From positions 24,158 to 88,157 of the forward strand of contig CAZSNP010000012.1 in NCBI GenBank assembly GCA_964608265.1: DNA of 64,000 nt, in the 5' to 3' direction. A program made the position numbers and the translations under genes. Shown one piece after another: positions 62,182-64,000 of this stretch; the stretch's first letter is position 1, and the number at the start of each line of letters is the position of its first letter. Under the pieces are notes generated by a model. The model was not told the DNA's origin. It searched no databases and saw nothing but the letters and a program-made list of their open reading frames with translations. Origin of the DNA: JANWXR01 sp964608265. Lineage in GTDB: Bacteria > Chloroflexota > Anaerolineae > Anaerolineales > UBA6663.

Positions 62182-63978
62182 TCACGCCAGCAATATCGCT
62201 CTTCGCCAGCCGCGCACCGAGTTGAGGATTGCCAACCCCTCGGCGAGCCGCAACTCCTCCAGTGTGATTGTGCGCTCCGTTAGTTTGCCCAGCGCGAGCA
62301 GTTCGGCGCGATACGTGCCCGCGAGCAACCCGCAGCTCACCGGCGGGGTCAACCATGCCCCAGCCACCCGCACGGCGAGGTTGGCGGTGCAGGTCTCGGT
62401 GACCTCGCCGCGCTCGTTCCACAACACCACATCGCCGGCGCTGGGATGCGCGGCCCGGGCGGCGGCGTACACCGCGCGCTGCGTGGTTTTGTGGAAGAGG
62501 AAGACATCGGCAGATTGCACGGGCGTGGGCGCGAGGGCGAGCCCGACCGGGGCGGCGGCGTTCTCCGGCAGGGGCGTGGCCTCACAGCGCAGGTCACCCT
62601 CGCGCCGCACGGTCAGCCGCACTTTGTGCGCGACGGCGGGCAGCGTGGACGCGAACGCGTGCAGCCGGTCGCGCACTTCTGCCACATTTAACCCAAATTG
62701 AAAATACTTCGCCGAGTCGCGCAGCCGCTGCATGTGCCGATCCAACAGCCAGTAACCACTACCCGGTTCCCAGCGCAACGATTCGAGCAGCGCAAAATCG
62801 GGCCGCGCTTCGCGCAGCACGCGCGCTTTGATCGCGCACTCGGCCCACTCGTCGGCGGCGTCGCTCTCCCACACGATGCCGCTGCCCACGCCGTACTCGG
62901 CCTCCCCACGCTCGCGATCCACCACCACCGTGCGGATGGCGACGTTGAATTGCGCCCCGCCGTCGGGCGAGAGGTATCCAATCGCGCCGGTGTAGGCGCG
63001 GCGTGGTGTGGCTTCGAGTTCGCGGATGAGGCGCATGGTGCTGCGCTTGGGCGCGCCGGTGATGGATGCGCACGGGAAGAGCGCGGCCAGCGTCTCGGTG
63101 AGGCTGCGGCGCGTCGCGCCGGTGACGGTGGACGTCATCTGCCACACGGTCGGGTAACGCTCGACCTCGAAGAGCGAGGGCACGCGCATGCTGCCCACCT
63201 CGGCCACGCGCCCGATGTCATTGCGGATCATGTCCACGATCATCACATTCTCGGCCCGGTTCTTCTCCGAGCCGCGCAACCACTCGGCGCGGGCTTCGTC
63301 TTCGATCAACGTGCGCCCGCGCGCCGCCGTGCCCTTCATCGGCCTGGAGGTGAGGATGTTGCCCTCGCGGGTGAAGAACAACTCAGGCGAGGCCGAACAC
63401 AGTGCGAAGCGGCCCGCCTCCACAAAGGCTGCGTACGGCGCGCGCGCCGCCCCCGCCAGTCGCGCGAACAGCGCCCGCGGCTCGCCGCTGAACGGGGCGC
63501 GCAGACGGAAGGTGTAGTTGACTTGATACGTCAGCCCGCGCGCAATGTAGTCTTTGATGCAGCCAACGGCTTGCGCGTATTCAGCTTCGGTCACCGTCGG
63601 CGCCCACTCGCCGAGCGCGAAACCCCCCTCATCCCCCGGCCCCTTCTCCCCCCTTTGCGGAGCGAGAAGGGGAGTGGCCCACTCCCCCTTCCCTTGAGGG
63701 GCAGCGGGCCGGGGGGTTAGGTCGGGCGAATCGAAAAGCCCAAACCACATCAGCGGGAAATCGCCCGGGGCGTGGGTGGTGAGGGCGGGGTCAAAGGCGG
63801 GCGCGGCTTCGTAAGCGATGAAGCCCGCTGCCCATGCGCCGGCGCGCGCCGCCGCCTCGAGGCGCCGGAGCGCCGGCATCACCTCGGGCAGCGTGCGGGC
63901 CTCGATCACCGCGCGCGGCTCGCGGAAGTGCAGCCAACGGGCCGTGCGCGGTTCGTGCAGAATGATCTCATTCGACAT
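62182..63978 (-). CDS. pabB: Aminodeoxychorismate synthase I-lyase fusion (PabB-PabC)
   Basis: 598 residues. The first 360 or so are the chorismate-binding PabB domain: YQVNYTFRLRAPFSGEP, the SRPMKGTAARG active-site loop, EKNRAENVMIVDMIRNDIGR, ITGAPKRSTM and GYLSPDGGAQFNVAIRT. The rest is a class IV aminotransferase-fold lyase (PabC), with LWNERGEVTETCTANLAV and GLLAGTYRAELLA. It would make 4-aminobenzoate for folate, fitting a THF-dependent C1 cluster in the same window. A palindromic repeat encodes an in-frame insert at about residues 88-121 (LTPRPAAPQGKGE...GPGDEGG). PabA (the glutaminase) is not here. Confidence 0.94.
   Translation of the reverse strand: MSNEIILHEPRTARWLHFREPRAVIEARTLPEVMPALRRLEAAARAGAWAAGFIAYEAAPAFDPALTTHAPGDFPLMWFGLFDSPDLTPRPAAPQGKGEWATPLLAPQRGEKGPGDEGGFALGEWAPTVTEAEYAQAVGCIKDYIARGLTYQVNYTFRLRAPFSGEPRALFARLAGAARAPYAAFVEAGRFALCSASPELFFTREGNILTSRPMKGTAARGRTLIEDEARAEWLRGSEKNRAENVMIVDMIRNDIGRVAEVGSMRVPSLFEVERYPTVWQMTSTVTGATRRSLTETLAALFPCASITGAPKRSTMRLIRELEATPRRAYTGAIGYLSPDGGAQFNVAIRTVVVDRERGEAEYGVGSGIVWESDAADEWAECAIKARVLREARPDFALLESLRWEPGSGYWLLDRHMQRLRDSAKYFQFGLNVAEVRDRLHAFASTLPAVAHKVRLTVRREGDLRCEATPLPENAAAPVGLALAPTPVQSADVFLFHKTTQRAVYAAARAAHPSAGDVVLWNERGEVTETCTANLAVRVAGAWLTPPVSCGLLAGTYRAELLALGKLTERTITLEELRLAEGLAILNSVRGWRRAILLA
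63620..63721. repeat. GGGAGAAGG-type repeat inside the pabB gene
   Basis: cccctcatcccccggccccttctcccccctttgcggagcgagaaggggagtgg and a second half (cccccttcccttgaggggcagcgggccggggggtt) lie inside the coding sequence. They are read through in frame as a Pro/Gly-rich insert between the N-terminal strand region and the catalytic chorismate domain. Confidence 0.88.
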
Positions 63979-64000
63979 CGGTCAAAGATTATCACAGAGG

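Overview
The window is GC-rich bacterial DNA, about 64 kb, with two 100-base runs of N, so it is a scaffold, probably from a metagenome-assembled genome. The gene content suggests a Chloroflexota (Anaerolineae-like) bacterium: large TPR/glycosyltransferase proteins, a PucR regulator beside corrinoid methyltransferase genes, secreted proteins ending in a YLPLV-type tail, and many GGGAGAGGG palindromes between and inside genes. This assignment is an inference from gene style; no rRNA or other marker is present. I saw no tRNA, rRNA or CRISPR array.

Layout. 1-3.5 kb: a PIG-L deacetylase cut by the window edge, a VOC protein, a dihydroorotate-dehydrogenase-like protein, then dtd and trpS on the minus strand. 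TrpS carries a cysteine pattern matching the [4Fe-4S] tryptophanyl-tRNA synthetases. 3.6-9 kb, minus strand: membrane protein, CoA-pyrophosphatase-type Nudix, GH1 beta-glucosidase, beta-propeller lipoprotein, M23 peptidase. 9-13.7 kb: hutH-hutI-hutU for histidine degradation. 13.7-19.2 kb: a SNF2 ATPase, an unknown protein and a SWIM zinc-finger protein. The SWIM gene looks broken by the first N run, but that run is flanked by an identical 55-base overlap and the gene is intact when the overlap is collapsed.

19.3-30.3 kb: four glycosyltransferase genes. One encodes 2096 residues with a methyltransferase, three GT4-like domains, one GT2-like domain and TPRs. Two of the genes share a conserved upstream promoter-like region.

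30.4-50.2 kb is the metabolic centre: a betaine-type ABC transporter (ATPase, an inserted nucleotidyltransferase-like gene, and a permease fused from two copies), a non-pyrrolysine MttB-family methyltransferase, a PucR regulator, a corrinoid-activating [2Fe-2S]/ASKHA protein, a corrinoid protein, a homocysteine-methyltransferase-type protein, a DUF1638 protein, a small 'virulence factor' family protein, an MTHFR C-terminal protein, MetF, a broken DUF3830 gene, a methyl-THF:corrinoid methyltransferase and formate-THF ligase. Read together, a methylated amine is probably imported and demethylated onto a corrinoid protein. The methyl group then passes to tetrahydrofolate and is oxidised towards formate with ATP recovery at Fhs. 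FolD and a substrate-binding protein are not in the window. A more A+T-rich insert (about 36.3-38.4 kb) with a secreted M23 protein and a lone antitoxin lies between mttB and the regulator.

50.5-57.2 kb: a giant secreted protein with about eleven SdrD-type B repeats. 57.2-64 kb: repeats, a YdeI-like protein, a DUF433/DUF5615 toxin-antitoxin pair inserted at the 3' end of an ABC permease gene between two identical 47-bp repeats, a shortened MalT/LuxR regulator, an SCP2-like protein and a PabB-PabC fusion.
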